DNA from: Anaerolineales bacterium
GTDB lineage: Bacteria > Chloroflexota > Anaerolineae > Anaerolineales > Villigracilaceae
Assembly (NCBI GenBank): GCA_025056175.1
Contig: JANWWK010000090.1
Span: forward strand, 1 to 64,000
Length of the DNA: 64,000 bases
Reading direction: 5' to 3'
Made by a program: the position numbers and the translations under genes
Part shown: piece after piece, positions 52,200 to 60,373 of the stretch
Layout: each line of letters opens with the position of its first letter
Position numbering within the stretch: position 1 is the stretch's first letter
The notes under the pieces: generated by a model
What the model was told of the DNA's origin: nothing
The model's input: the letters and a program-made list of their open reading frames with translations, nothing else
Databases searched by the model: none

Positions 52200-53045
52200 A
52201 TGCCCAAACCTATCCTGCTGGCTCTCCTGGTGTTTGTACTGGCAGCGAGCGCCTGTCGAATTGATTTTGCGCAATCGAACACCCCTGCCCCTGAAGTTAC
52301 CGAAGAAATCAACATTCCCATTCCCGACTCGGAATCAATTCACCTGACCCTTGAATTCGGCGCGGGAGACCTTTCTCTCTCGCCCGGCGCCGAAGGCTAT
52401 CTGGTTCGCGGAACAGCAACTTACAACCTGCCTGCCTTCAAACTGGAAATTGAAACCAACGCAGGAGACATCGTTTTGCGGCAGGGCGAAAGCCGCGTCA
52501 GCGGTCTCCCGAATTTTGAGAACTTGAAAAACGAATGGGCTCTGCAACTTGGCAATCGAAGCATGGCGCTGGAAATTCGCGCCGGCGCCTATCAGGGCCG
52601 CTTCGATTTGGGCGGAGTGCCGCTTACCAGCCTGGACGTGAGTGATGGGGCATCTGATGTTACCCTGGATTTCTCAGCCCTTAACCCTGAAAAAATGAGT
52701 CTGTTCACCTATAAAACGGGGGCATCCAACATCAGTCTCAAAAATCTTGCCAATGCCAATTTCGTTTCGATGGTCTTTGAGAGCGGTGCCGGCAATTACA
52801 AACTGGATTTTAACGGCGAACTGCAACGCGATGCCAGTGTGGTCATCCGTTCCGGCATGAGCAACCTGACGCTGGTCATCCCCGCAGGGTGTCCGGCGAC
52901 GGTACGGGTCAACGAAGGTATCTCGAATGTACAGTTTCCAGAAACCTGGTCAAAAAATGGAACGCTGTACACCCAAACCGGAGAGGGCCCGGCCTTGATG
53001 GTGGTCATCGAAATGGGGGCAGGGAACGTACAGATTCTTCCCTGA
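52200..53045 (+). CDS. Toast-rack/DUF4097-like lipoprotein
   Basis: A 281-residue lipoprotein with lipobox AASAC (about residue 19) and a right-handed beta-repeat body: LEFGAGDLSLSPG, IETNAGDIVLRQG, TGASNISLKNL, FESGAGNYKLDF, RSGMSNLTLVIPAG, EMGAGNVQILP. These G-A/S-G/N-hydrophobic turns are the toast-rack (DUF2154)/LiaF-LiaG beta pattern. It is probably an envelope-facing scaffold. GGAGG is just before the ATG. It lies 79 bp after the kinase-like gene, on the same strand. Confidence 0.8.
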   Translation: MPKPILLALLVFVLAASACRIDFAQSNTPAPEVTEEINIPIPDSESIHLTLEFGAGDLSLSPGAEGYLVRGTATYNLPAFKLEIETNAGDIVLRQGESRVSGLPNFENLKNEWALQLGNRSMALEIRAGAYQGRFDLGGVPLTSLDVSDGASDVTLDFSALNPEKMSLFTYKTGASNISLKNLANANFVSMVFESGAGNYKLDFNGELQRDASVVIRSGMSNLTLVIPAGCPATVRVNEGISNVQFPETWSKNGTLYTQTGEGPALMVVIEMGAGNVQILP

Positions 53046-53095
53046 CAATCTATCGCAACGTTTGCATCCTGCCTGTCTGCTCACTGCTCCTCCTG

Positions 53096-53416
53096 TCACG
53101 GCTTAATCACCAGCATCAGGAACAAAATAGCGGCAACCAGCGCCCCGCTGAACAAAATGGCCGGGGCGGGGTTGTTTTGTTCCACCGATTCGGCACGGAT
53201 GGCCTCCAGCGAGTTGAACCCCATCAACCGCATGACCGCAGCCACAATTGCACCGGCGATAAGCGCAACAATTGGCCCCCAGAACGCAATCATGCTCACA
53301 ATGCGCGGCAGCGCAGCAAAAAACGATTGCCACGACTCCGGCGAAGCCAGGTACGAAAGTCCCTGACCGACAATCACCGCAATCACGAACCAGCCTGACA
53401 GAGAAATTTTCTTCAT
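53096..53416 (-). CDS. Small three-helix membrane protein, unknown
   Basis: A 106-residue protein with hydrophobic segments at about 6-24, 38-62 and 85-104. The middle part, MGFNSLEAIRAESVEQNNPAPAI, is a cytoplasmic or exterior loop. I do not recognise the family. It follows the zinc-ribbon protein gene by 39 bp on the same strand and has a GGAGG site, so it probably belongs to that operon. Confidence 0.6.
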   Translation of the reverse strand: MKKISLSGWFVIAVIVGQGLSYLASPESWQSFFAALPRIVSMIAFWGPIVALIAGAIVAAVMRLMGFNSLEAIRAESVEQNNPAPAILFSGALVAAILFLMLVIKP

Positions 53417-53455
53417 TGCTGCCTCCTTGAAGCAACCTGTCTCGTTGACTGCGCC

Positions 53456-54388
53456 TTAGCTGCCGGGCGCATATTCAATATCACTCTCTTCAACCTGGTA
53501 TCCCATCCAGACCCTGTCCTGTGCGGCTCCACCGGCGCGATAATCTTCCACCATCAGGCGCAACTCTCCGCTTTCAGCATACAAAAAGCGTGCCTCGGCC
53601 CCGCGCTGAACGTGCAACCCCTGTCCTTCGGTAAAAATCACCTGTGAGCGGCCAATATCGGTCAGCTGCCAGCGGCGGCCTTCATACGGGAACTCCACCC
53701 GTCCCATCTGGTCGCTTTGCCCAAACGCGCGTGCGTGCGGCAAAAAATGCTGTTGAACGTACAGGTCATTCACCGTTTTGCCCTGCTCGAACAAATAGAA
53801 ACGGTTTTGCCAGTTCAGCAGATAGGCCGTCTGCACCCCGCTCAGCGCAAATCCGGCGTACAGGTTGCCCGTAAACGTCCAGGGAACATTTGGCCCGCGC
53901 GTGGCCTGCCACAACTCGGCCAGCAGCGCCCGCCCCTGCACGCGAAAATCGCGCTCTCCTTGTGCCAGCCGTACCCGAACGCCCTTGCCAATCGTCAACC
54001 CGGCCAGGTGAACCGGGTCAGGCAGGTCTATCACTGGCTGAAGAATCGAGCCGCAGTATTCACATTTGCGGGTGGTTGGACCAATGCTCGCTCCGCACGA
54101 AGGGCATTTCAAATCGGTGGGAATGTGTTCCGGGAGATTGAATTGAAACGGGCGCACCGCGGCCGTCGGTTGCGCCGAAGCCGGACGAGAAGAAAACGCA
54201 GGCGGCGTGTGTACCCATTGACGGCGAGCAGCGTTCACTTCCTCGACCCCTTCGTTTATCAACGAAATGCCCCGCCAGAGCGTCCAGATTGCTGCCGCTC
54301 CCCAGGTCCACGGCCCGATGTCTGTCGGAAAAAATGCGACCAGAAAGATACCTGCAATGACATACTGAACGAAGGTATCGAATTTCAT
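53456..54388 (-). CDS. Zinc-ribbon membrane-associated protein (DUF4178-like, tentative)
   Basis: A 310-residue protein. Two hydrophobic segments at the N-terminus (about 6-40) are followed by a Pro/Ala linker, a zinc ribbon CPSCGASIGPTTRKCEYC (about 95-112), and a beta-rich C-terminal domain (about 120-310) with WTFTGNLYAGF, YLLNWQNRFYLFEQG and RRWQLTDIGRSQVIF, which recalls DUF4178 domains. These often occur beside PspA- or SPFH-type membrane-stress genes. No function can be assigned. It starts 3 bp after the Ser/Asp/Trp-rich protein gene. Confidence 0.65.
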   Translation of the reverse strand: MKFDTFVQYVIAGIFLVAFFPTDIGPWTWGAAAIWTLWRGISLINEGVEEVNAARRQWVHTPPAFSSRPASAQPTAAVRPFQFNLPEHIPTDLKCPSCGASIGPTTRKCEYCGSILQPVIDLPDPVHLAGLTIGKGVRVRLAQGERDFRVQGRALLAELWQATRGPNVPWTFTGNLYAGFALSGVQTAYLLNWQNRFYLFEQGKTVNDLYVQQHFLPHARAFGQSDQMGRVEFPYEGRRWQLTDIGRSQVIFTEGQGLHVQRGAEARFLYAESGELRLMVEDYRAGGAAQDRVWMGYQVEESDIEYAPGS

Positions 54389-54391
54389 CGC

Positions 54392-54733
54392 TCACCAATC
54401 ACTATCCCAGCTTCCGCTGTCAGAACCGCTATCCCAGCTATCCCAACTGCCGCTATCAGAGGAACCGCTGCTCCAACCGTAATCGTCATCGTCCGAACTG
54501 CTCCAGCTGCTATCGTAACTGCCAGAGTCGCTCGACCAACTCCAATCACTTCCATCGGAAGAACTACTCCATCCGTCATCGGAGGGAGAAACATACGAAT
54601 CGCTCCAGCCGGCCGAAGGTGGATTCTGGTCGCGTGAGACGCGATTCTCGTGGAAGCTCATCAACGCCCCCGTAAGGAGCGCAATCGTCAAAAAGAAATG
54701 GAAAACACCGGCAAGCACTTTGAGCCCGGGCAT
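54392..54733 (-). CDS. Small membrane protein with Ser/Asp/Trp-rich repetitive tail
   Basis: A 113-residue protein. One hydrophobic helix (about 5-27) is followed by a tail (from about residue 40) made almost only of Ser, Asp, Gly, Trp and Tyr, such as GWSSSSDGSDWSWSSDSG. The charge is strongly negative and periodic Trp/Tyr residues appear every 4-10 positions. It resembles the acidic-aromatic low-complexity tails of surface or condensate-forming proteins; no family is recognised. The ATG at 54733 with GAGG upstream is preferred to the GTG at 54745. First gene of the three-gene operon with a consensus promoter. Confidence 0.65.
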   Translation of the reverse strand: MPGLKVLAGVFHFFLTIALLTGALMSFHENRVSRDQNPPSAGWSDSYVSPSDDGWSSSSDGSDWSWSSDSGSYDSSWSSSDDDDYGWSSGSSDSGSWDSWDSGSDSGSWDSDW

Positions 54734-54780
54734 AATGCCTCGCACGAACTGTTTTATCTGGACTGTTTTTGTCTTGTTTT

Positions 54781-54809
54781 ATTATAGGTGTGATACATGC
54801 GAATTTCAA
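54781..54809 (-). promoter_or_regulatory. Consensus sigma70 promoter of the Ser/Asp/Trp-zinc-ribbon operon
   Basis: On the minus strand TTGAAA (54804-54809) and TATAAT (54781-54786) are spaced exactly 17 bp, about 40 nt upstream of the start codon. It is the best promoter match in the window. Confidence 0.85.
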
Positions 54810-54862
54810 TATCCGGTGTCATTCTCTGGTCACGTTTTGCCACCTGAACTTTCGAAATGGAC

Positions 54863-54898
54863 TAAAACCCAATCCCCGCAGCCCGGCGAGGATTGGGT
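54863..54898 (-). terminator. Terminator after the GH30 lipoprotein gene
   Basis: ACCCAATCC (54867-54875) and GGATTGGGT (54890-54898) form a 9-bp stem with a GC-rich loop; TTTTAGT follows on the minus strand. It lies about 80 bp past the GH30 stop codon. Confidence 0.75.
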
Positions 54899-54978
54899 GG
54901 TGCGAGCCAGGAGCGGCGGGGCAGTGAAGATTAAGTTTTTTCGTTGTAGCAGATGAAGCAGAACGGCTCCTTCCTGAT

Positions 54979-57900
54979 TCACGGCCCAAACACCAGCGTC
55001 AGCACCGCATCGGCGGGGAGCAGAACCCCTTCGGGGCTGACCTGCGCCGGGTGGCTGAGCAAGCCCTCGTGCGAAAACCAGGCCTGGGACACAGCATCGG
55101 TTGAGGGGCAGGTGACCAGCCGGGCTTTGCCTTTGTTGTACAGGACGAGAACGGTCGTACCATCGGGATTCTCGAACGCCAGCGCCAGCAGGTCATCGGG
55201 GGCGGTCACCTGAATCCGTACCGCGCCGGGCTGGATGGCGCGGTAGAAATGCCGTGAGACGGCGTAGCGCGCTGTCGGCTGGTTATCGACCACCAGGCCA
55301 AATTCAGCGCCGCCGGAGGTCTCCGCCAGAGTCCACCACACCCAGGCCGAAGCGTTGCCGTAATGCAGGGCGTTGTAGAGGTTGCCGAAGAGCAGAGTCG
55401 CGCCCGACCAGGTGTTGGGGTGGCCGCTGGTTTCGGTCATCCACATCCGGCGCGGACGGGCGGCATTTGCCCAGGCGTACATGTCGGCCCATTCCTGCGC
55501 CCCGGCCCCGCCGACGTTGATTCCATCGGCGTCGTAATTGTGGATGGCGATGATGTCGGTCCCCTGGCTGGCTTCGGGAATGCGGTCGAGTTCGGCGATG
55601 TATTCGTCAATGCCCTTTTGCTGGGGCAGGGCTTCGGGCGTGAAGAGTTTCGTCCGAAGGCCTTCGGCCTGGAAACGGCGCGAGACGACCGCCAGCACCT
55701 GCGCCATTTTATCGGCAGGGAGCAGAGCCGAAGCATACGGCTCGTTGAATTGCGGCTCGTTCTGCACCGAAATCGCATACAGTTCGACGCCTGTCTCTTC
55801 CTTTACGACCTGCACGATGGCCGCCAGGAACTCGGCATATTCCTCATAGTAACGTTCTTCCACGAAATTTTCGCCCGAACCGCTGACAGCGGCGCGCGTG
55901 CGGCCTTTTTTCATCCAATCGGGCGGGCTCCAGACGGTGAGAATGTACTTGTCTATGGCGCTTTCGGCCTTCAAACGGCGAATCCAATCCAGGGGCAGGG
56001 CGCGGCGGTCGAAGGCGTCGTAGTCGGTCACGAACGGATTGGCGTTGTCGTTGCGCGGCTCAAAGTCAATATCAATCACGCCAAAGCGCGCAACGGTGAT
56101 GTTCAGGTCTTGCACGAAGGGCAGGTTCAGGTCTTGCTTATCAAGCGGCCAGACGCCCGAACCCAGAAACGCGCCGAAGCCATCTATCTCTTGATAGCGG
56201 GCCGCGCGGTCGAGGGTCAGAACATCGGCGGGGGGCAGGTCGGGGACGATGATGTCCACGAATTTTTCGGCGCGGCGGCCATCGGGGGATTGGACGGTCA
56301 CTTTCAGGCGGGTGAGACCGGTCTTGACGGGAGCCGTTTTCAGCGCGAGCAGGAAACGCCCTTCACCCTGCGGAATCAGCCGCGATTCGGCCAGCAGTCC
56401 GGGCGTGGAGTCGGTCAATTCCACCGTTTCATCCCCCAACAGGCCGGAAATTGTCACCGTTTCGGCGGTGGAACTCCCCGAAAGCAGGGTGAGACGCGGC
56501 GGAGCCTGGATGACCAGCGCGGGCGGGGCAGCGCGGACGGCGGCCTCGCTGCCCACGCGCATCTCGTCCAGCCAGATGGTGCCGCGGAACATTTGCCCGG
56601 GCGCAAAGTTGAACAAGAGCGCCTTCAGACGCGAGAAATCCACCGTGCGGCCTTCGGAATCGAGGTTCTTGCCCGAAAAATCGAGGGTGTATTCTTTCCA
56701 GTCGGTATCCACGATGACGGTGGCGGTGCCGGCGGTGTTGTAGCGGTCGTCGGCGTCCCACAGGAAGATGAGCATGGCGGTGGGGCGGTCGGCCTTCATC
56801 CGCAGGGTGATGACCGGGTTGGCGGTCAGGTCGAGCAGGCCGGGCGGGGTGTACCATAGACCAGCCCACTTGTTGTTGGTGGCGTATTTATCAATTTCTA
56901 TCCGCAGGGCATTGTCTTCAATGGTGAGGGTGTGCGCGCCTTCGCCGCTGCCCGCAAGCGAGGGGGAGACTTCGGGGCCGTCGAAGGGGTCGCGGAAGCC
57001 GGTCAGCGCCGTCTGGAGCAGGCGCACGGTCACTTCGCGGCTGAAAGCAGCATTTCCCTGATTGCGCGCGTTGCCGCCATTGTCAACGGCGGTGACGGTG
57101 AGGCGGGCTTCACCCGTCAGCGCGGGGTCGGCGCGCAGGATGAGGGTTTCGTTTTCGATGCGCGCGCTCAGGCCAGGGGTATCACTTTGCGCCGTGAAGG
57201 TCACGCGCTGGCCCGGCTCCCCGGCAGAGATGTTCGTGATGGGCTGGCGCAGTTCGCCGCCGGAGGGCAGGGAGAGCCGGGCAGGCAGGTCAAAGGACGG
57301 CGGGCGGTTGAGTTCGGGGTAAACCGTGATGGCGAAGGTCTGGGAGGTGCTCGCGCCGCGCTCGTCGGTCAGGCTGAGGGTGACTTGGGACGTTCCGGGG
57401 GCTTTCGCGCTGAGCGTGAGATTCGCCCAGCGGCTGCGGCCATCGTGTTCGAGCGTTTCGATGGCGGCGATGGCAGGGTCGGCGCTGACGGCGCGCAGGG
57501 TCAGGGCTTGCGCTGAAGCCGGGTCGCCATCATCCAGGCCGGTGAGGCGCAGGGCGAGGGATTCGCCCACTGCCAGGGTCTGAGCATCGGTTTGGGGCAG
57601 GCGGGGCGGCTGGTTTTCGGAGACGGTCAGGTCGAAGGCCAGTTCAACCGTTTTGCCGTCCCGCTCGCCAATCAGGGTGACTTTGCCGCGTCCGGGCTGG
57701 CCGGTCAGGGTGTAGGTGAATTGCCCCTCCCGAAACTCGCTCGCCGCGATGAGTTCGGCAGGGAATTCGGCGCGCCACGCAGCGGCGACATCATCGCGGC
57801 TGAGGGGGAAGGGGACGACCGGCAGGGGTTCATCGCCAAGAACGACTTCGACATCCGGCAGGGGGGCGTAGGCGAGGGAACGGATGGCATTCGCGCCGAG

Positions 57901-58479
57901 GCGGATGTCGGTGAGGCGGAATCTGGCCTGGCAGGAGGGGCCGCCGCGGTTGCAGGCAATCCGCAGATCGGTGACGCGGCTCAGGTCTATCTTTGCGCCA
58001 GAGAAGTCGAAACTGTGGGTCAGGGGGTACGTGGCGTGCGCCATCTCACGGTTGGCGTAGTTGCCGATGAGCCAGGCTTCGTTTCCGGCGGCATCCACCA
58101 GGCCAACGGTGATGTTGGCCGAACGGTCGGAGAGCGCCGTCAGGCTGGCGTAGGGCGCGGCGCGCAGGTCGAGGGGCGGGAAGGCGGCTTCCAGGTAAGC
58201 ATTTGGGCTGATTTTGTTGGCCTGCACCAGGAGCGCGCCATTTTCTACTGTGAAGGGATAATCGGCGCCGCCCTGCCAGCGCGACGGCTCGGCCAGGCCA
58301 TCCCACGAGGGGGGAGTGGCCGTCGAAACGGGAGCAAGAGTCGGCGGGGCGGAGGGGCTGGGGCTGGGAGTCGGTTCGGGCGCGGGGGAACAGGCCGGGA
58401 GCAGGAGAATGCCGAGCGTCAAAGAAAGGACGATGCACAACCAGAAAACACGAAAAAAAAAGTGTGGGGTGTAATTCAT
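54979..58479 (-). CDS. Large GH30-type glycoside hydrolase lipoprotein
   Basis: A 1166-residue exported enzyme. It has a lipobox LLPAC (about residue 30), a Pro/Ser/Thr linker, a galactose-binding-like domain (about 55-190), several Ig/cadherin-like beta domains (about 290-480), another CBM-like beta-sandwich (about 490-650), and a GH30 barrel from about 740 (DGFGAFLGSGVWPL; acid/base Glu908 in SVQNEP; nucleophile Glu1016 in MTETSG) with a beta-sandwich end. GH30 enzymes cleave beta-1,6-glucan, xylan or related beta-linkages; the substrate is unknown. The ATG overlaps the DUF4276 stop (ATGA), which is odd for an unrelated function. Confidence 0.85.
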   Translation of the reverse strand: MNYTPHFFFRVFWLCIVLSLTLGILLLPACSPAPEPTPSPSPSAPPTLAPVSTATPPSWDGLAEPSRWQGGADYPFTVENGALLVQANKISPNAYLEAAFPPLDLRAAPYASLTALSDRSANITVGLVDAAGNEAWLIGNYANREMAHATYPLTHSFDFSGAKIDLSRVTDLRIACNRGGPSCQARFRLTDIRLGANAIRSLAYAPLPDVEVVLGDEPLPVVPFPLSRDDVAAAWRAEFPAELIAASEFREGQFTYTLTGQPGRGKVTLIGERDGKTVELAFDLTVSENQPPRLPQTDAQTLAVGESLALRLTGLDDGDPASAQALTLRAVSADPAIAAIETLEHDGRSRWANLTLSAKAPGTSQVTLSLTDERGASTSQTFAITVYPELNRPPSFDLPARLSLPSGGELRQPITNISAGEPGQRVTFTAQSDTPGLSARIENETLILRADPALTGEARLTVTAVDNGGNARNQGNAAFSREVTVRLLQTALTGFRDPFDGPEVSPSLAGSGEGAHTLTIEDNALRIEIDKYATNNKWAGLWYTPPGLLDLTANPVITLRMKADRPTAMLIFLWDADDRYNTAGTATVIVDTDWKEYTLDFSGKNLDSEGRTVDFSRLKALLFNFAPGQMFRGTIWLDEMRVGSEAAVRAAPPALVIQAPPRLTLLSGSSTAETVTISGLLGDETVELTDSTPGLLAESRLIPQGEGRFLLALKTAPVKTGLTRLKVTVQSPDGRRAEKFVDIIVPDLPPADVLTLDRAARYQEIDGFGAFLGSGVWPLDKQDLNLPFVQDLNITVARFGVIDIDFEPRNDNANPFVTDYDAFDRRALPLDWIRRLKAESAIDKYILTVWSPPDWMKKGRTRAAVSGSGENFVEERYYEEYAEFLAAIVQVVKEETGVELYAISVQNEPQFNEPYASALLPADKMAQVLAVVSRRFQAEGLRTKLFTPEALPQQKGIDEYIAELDRIPEASQGTDIIAIHNYDADGINVGGAGAQEWADMYAWANAARPRRMWMTETSGHPNTWSGATLLFGNLYNALHYGNASAWVWWTLAETSGGAEFGLVVDNQPTARYAVSRHFYRAIQPGAVRIQVTAPDDLLALAFENPDGTTVLVLYNKGKARLVTCPSTDAVSQAWFSHEGLLSHPAQVSPEGVLLPADAVLTLVFGP

Positions 58480-59075
58480 GAAAGAGCTCTCAATCCTTCG
58501 AGAAAGACGTGAAAACTTCTTGAACGATTACGGTCAGGGTGCAGGTGTGGTGCAATTTGGCGTGCAGCTTCTATTTTTCGATATCCGCCCTGAAAATAGC
58601 CATATCGTTGAAGCCATCTTTCCAGCGCTTCCCACGTGCCACCTGACACGGCATCAGGGTTGCTGAACACCGCTGGCAAGCCAAGAGGCAGATTCGGATA
58701 GGCCGCACGCAGCGCTTCGGGGTCTCCTAAAAACCACGCTTCCAATTCTTCAACGATGATGCGATTCAAAACCTGAAAGCGCCCACCCTGCGTGCCGGTT
58801 TTTGTGGAAAGCCCTGCCTGCCGGGCAGCAGCCTCCAATTGCTCTTTCAGGTTGATGCAATCCTGACGGTCTTCATCTACCAGGACAACGATGCGGTAAT
58901 CGTCTGGCATCCAGCCTGCATATCCCCGCAGTAATCTGGGCAATTTTCGCAGTAAGTCGTGTTTGCCGCTGAAGGTGAGAATGTGCCAGGTCGTTTGAAG
59001 CGGCAGGAGACGCGGTAAAAGGATTTCGAGCGTTACCTGTGCGGATGGTTCTTCGACGAGAAACTCGATGTGCAT
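58476..59075 (-). CDS. DUF4276 (TOPRIM-like) protein, copy 2
   Basis: A 199-residue protein. HIEFLVEEPSAQVTLEILLPRLL (Glu after strand 1), RIVVLVDEDRQDCINLKEQL (VDED acidic motif), and RIIVEELEAWFLGDPEALRAAYP are DUF4276 landmarks and fit a TOPRIM-like metal-binding fold. It lies 14 bp after the second AAA ATPase gene. Together they mirror the pair at 38131-39884, with order and strand unchanged. I start it at the ATG at 59075, which has AGGGG upstream. Antiphage or DNA-processing function is inferred from the family context. Confidence 0.78.
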   Translation of the reverse strand: MHIEFLVEEPSAQVTLEILLPRLLPLQTTWHILTFSGKHDLLRKLPRLLRGYAGWMPDDYRIVVLVDEDRQDCINLKEQLEAAARQAGLSTKTGTQGGRFQVLNRIIVEELEAWFLGDPEALRAAYPNLPLGLPAVFSNPDAVSGGTWEALERWLQRYGYFQGGYRKIEAARQIAPHLHPDRNRSRSFHVFLEGLRALS

Positions 59076-59089
59076 ATCCCAACCCCTGG

Positions 59090-60304
59090 CTAGCGAAGCG
59101 TCTCCATGCCTGCATTTGTGAGGGGGTCGCCTGTATGGAAGTAGCCCTCCACCCACAAATCACCCAGTAAGGCACCTGCCTGAGTGAACTGCTCAATGCC
59201 AGGAAGGTCAGCAGTGCGTTTGGCCTGGGTAAAGCCTTTTTCGTCGCGGTATAAAATCCACACTTCGCTGGGGTTGAGACCATTCAAAAAGAAAGGGGAG
59301 TGGGTCGTTACCATCAGTTGTGTTCGCGCAGAGGCAGCGCGGCACTCTTCGGCTAACTCGGGTAGCAGACGAGGATGCAGGTGATTCTCTGGCTCTTCAA
59401 TGCCAACCAGTTGCGGAGGCATGGGGTCATACAGAACTGTCAGGTAAGCCAGCAATTTCAAAGTGCCATCAGAGGCAAATCTGGCAAGAATCGGCTCACT
59501 GAACGGGGCATCTTTGATGCGAAGCAAAAGCCGCCCATCGGCCAGAAATTCGGCGTCCACTTTTTCCAGGCGAGGAACGCGGCGCGAAAGCACATGCAGA
59601 ATTTTTTCCAATCGTTCGGGATGCCGCTCTTTGAGATACTGGATAACATTTGGGAGATTGTCACCGATGGCGGAGAGGCGCTCCTGGGGGCCGGCCTCTG
59701 GCACGTTGCGCGCGCTGTCAGCGGTCAGGTACGAAAGATACCAGCCTGTGATAAAACGTCTCAGCGCGCTGACGCGCGGATGACGGGCAAATTGTCCCAG
59801 GGTATTAACGGCCAGGACTTCGGGTGTATCCAGCGTTTCTTCGCGGCGTTCGTCCTTTTCATCCGGCATTTCCCCTGTGACGACCAGGCCAGAGCCGCGT
59901 TTGAAATCCAGAAATCGGAACGGTTTACCACGCTGTTGCCGTTTCCATTGCAGCCATTCTTCGGCAACAACGGGGCCGTTTCGGTCTTCTTCGATGCTCA
60001 AGTGATATGTGATAAGAGGAGCACTCCGTCTTTCGCGGTATTGTAACTCAAACGTAATAGGACCTTCTGCGCCACGCGTGCGAAGTTCCCGGAAGCGGCC
60101 TCGTTTGTCCCAGGCGCGGCGCAAACCGAAGGTAAAACTCTCCGAAAGAAACGCAAAGACATCAAAAATCGTAGATTTTCCGCTCCCGTTCGGGCCGACA
60201 AACACGGTCAGAGGGGAAATTTTTCGGATTTCCAGGTTTTGCAGGGCGCGATAGTTCTGCACCTTAAGGGATTCGATGCGCGGAATGTCCAGCGTTTCGT
60301 TCAT
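59090..60304 (-). CDS. AAA ATPase of the RecF/OLD class, copy 2
   Basis: A 404-residue ABC-type ATPase. [18 protein letters not shown], Walker [11 protein letters not shown] (about 38-47), [14 protein letters not shown] (signature region), Walker [16 protein letters not shown] and [10 protein letters not shown] are conserved. The N-terminal region resembles predicted ATPases of the AAA_15/21 groups paired with DUF4276. It is only distantly similar to copy 1, so they are not a recent duplication. ATG 60304 is preceded by GGAGA at good spacing. Confidence 0.87.
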   Translation of the reverse strand: MNETLDIPRIESLKVQNYRALQNLEIRKISPLTVFVGPNGSGKSTIFDVFAFLSESFTFGLRRAWDKRGRFRELRTRGAEGPITFELQYRERRSAPLITYHLSIEEDRNGPVVAEEWLQWKRQQRGKPFRFLDFKRGSGLVVTGEMPDEKDERREETLDTPEVLAVNTLGQFARHPRVSALRRFITGWYLSYLTADSARNVPEAGPQERLSAIGDNLPNVIQYLKERHPERLEKILHVLSRRVPRLEKVDAEFLADGRLLLRIKDAPFSEPILARFASDGTLKLLAYLTVLYDPMPPQLVGIEEPENHLHPRLLPELAEECRAASARTQLMVTTHSPFFLNGLNPSEVWILYRDEKGFTQAKRTADLPGIEQFTQAGALLGDLWVEGYFHTGDPLTNAGMETLR

Positions 60305-60355
60305 GGTTTCTCCGGTCTGGGTCGGCAAGATGCTACATACACTCTACTCCTGGTT

Positions 60356-60361
60356 ATTATA
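60356..60361 (-). promoter_or_regulatory. -10 box of the AAA ATPase/DUF4276/GH30 operon
   Basis: A perfect TATAAT lies on the minus strand in the 69-bp gap between the GH2 gene and the ATPase gene, 51 bp before the ATPase start. No good -35 is seen, so the promoter may be weak or need an activator. Confidence 0.4.
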
Positions 60362-60373
60362 CAGGTAATCGTT

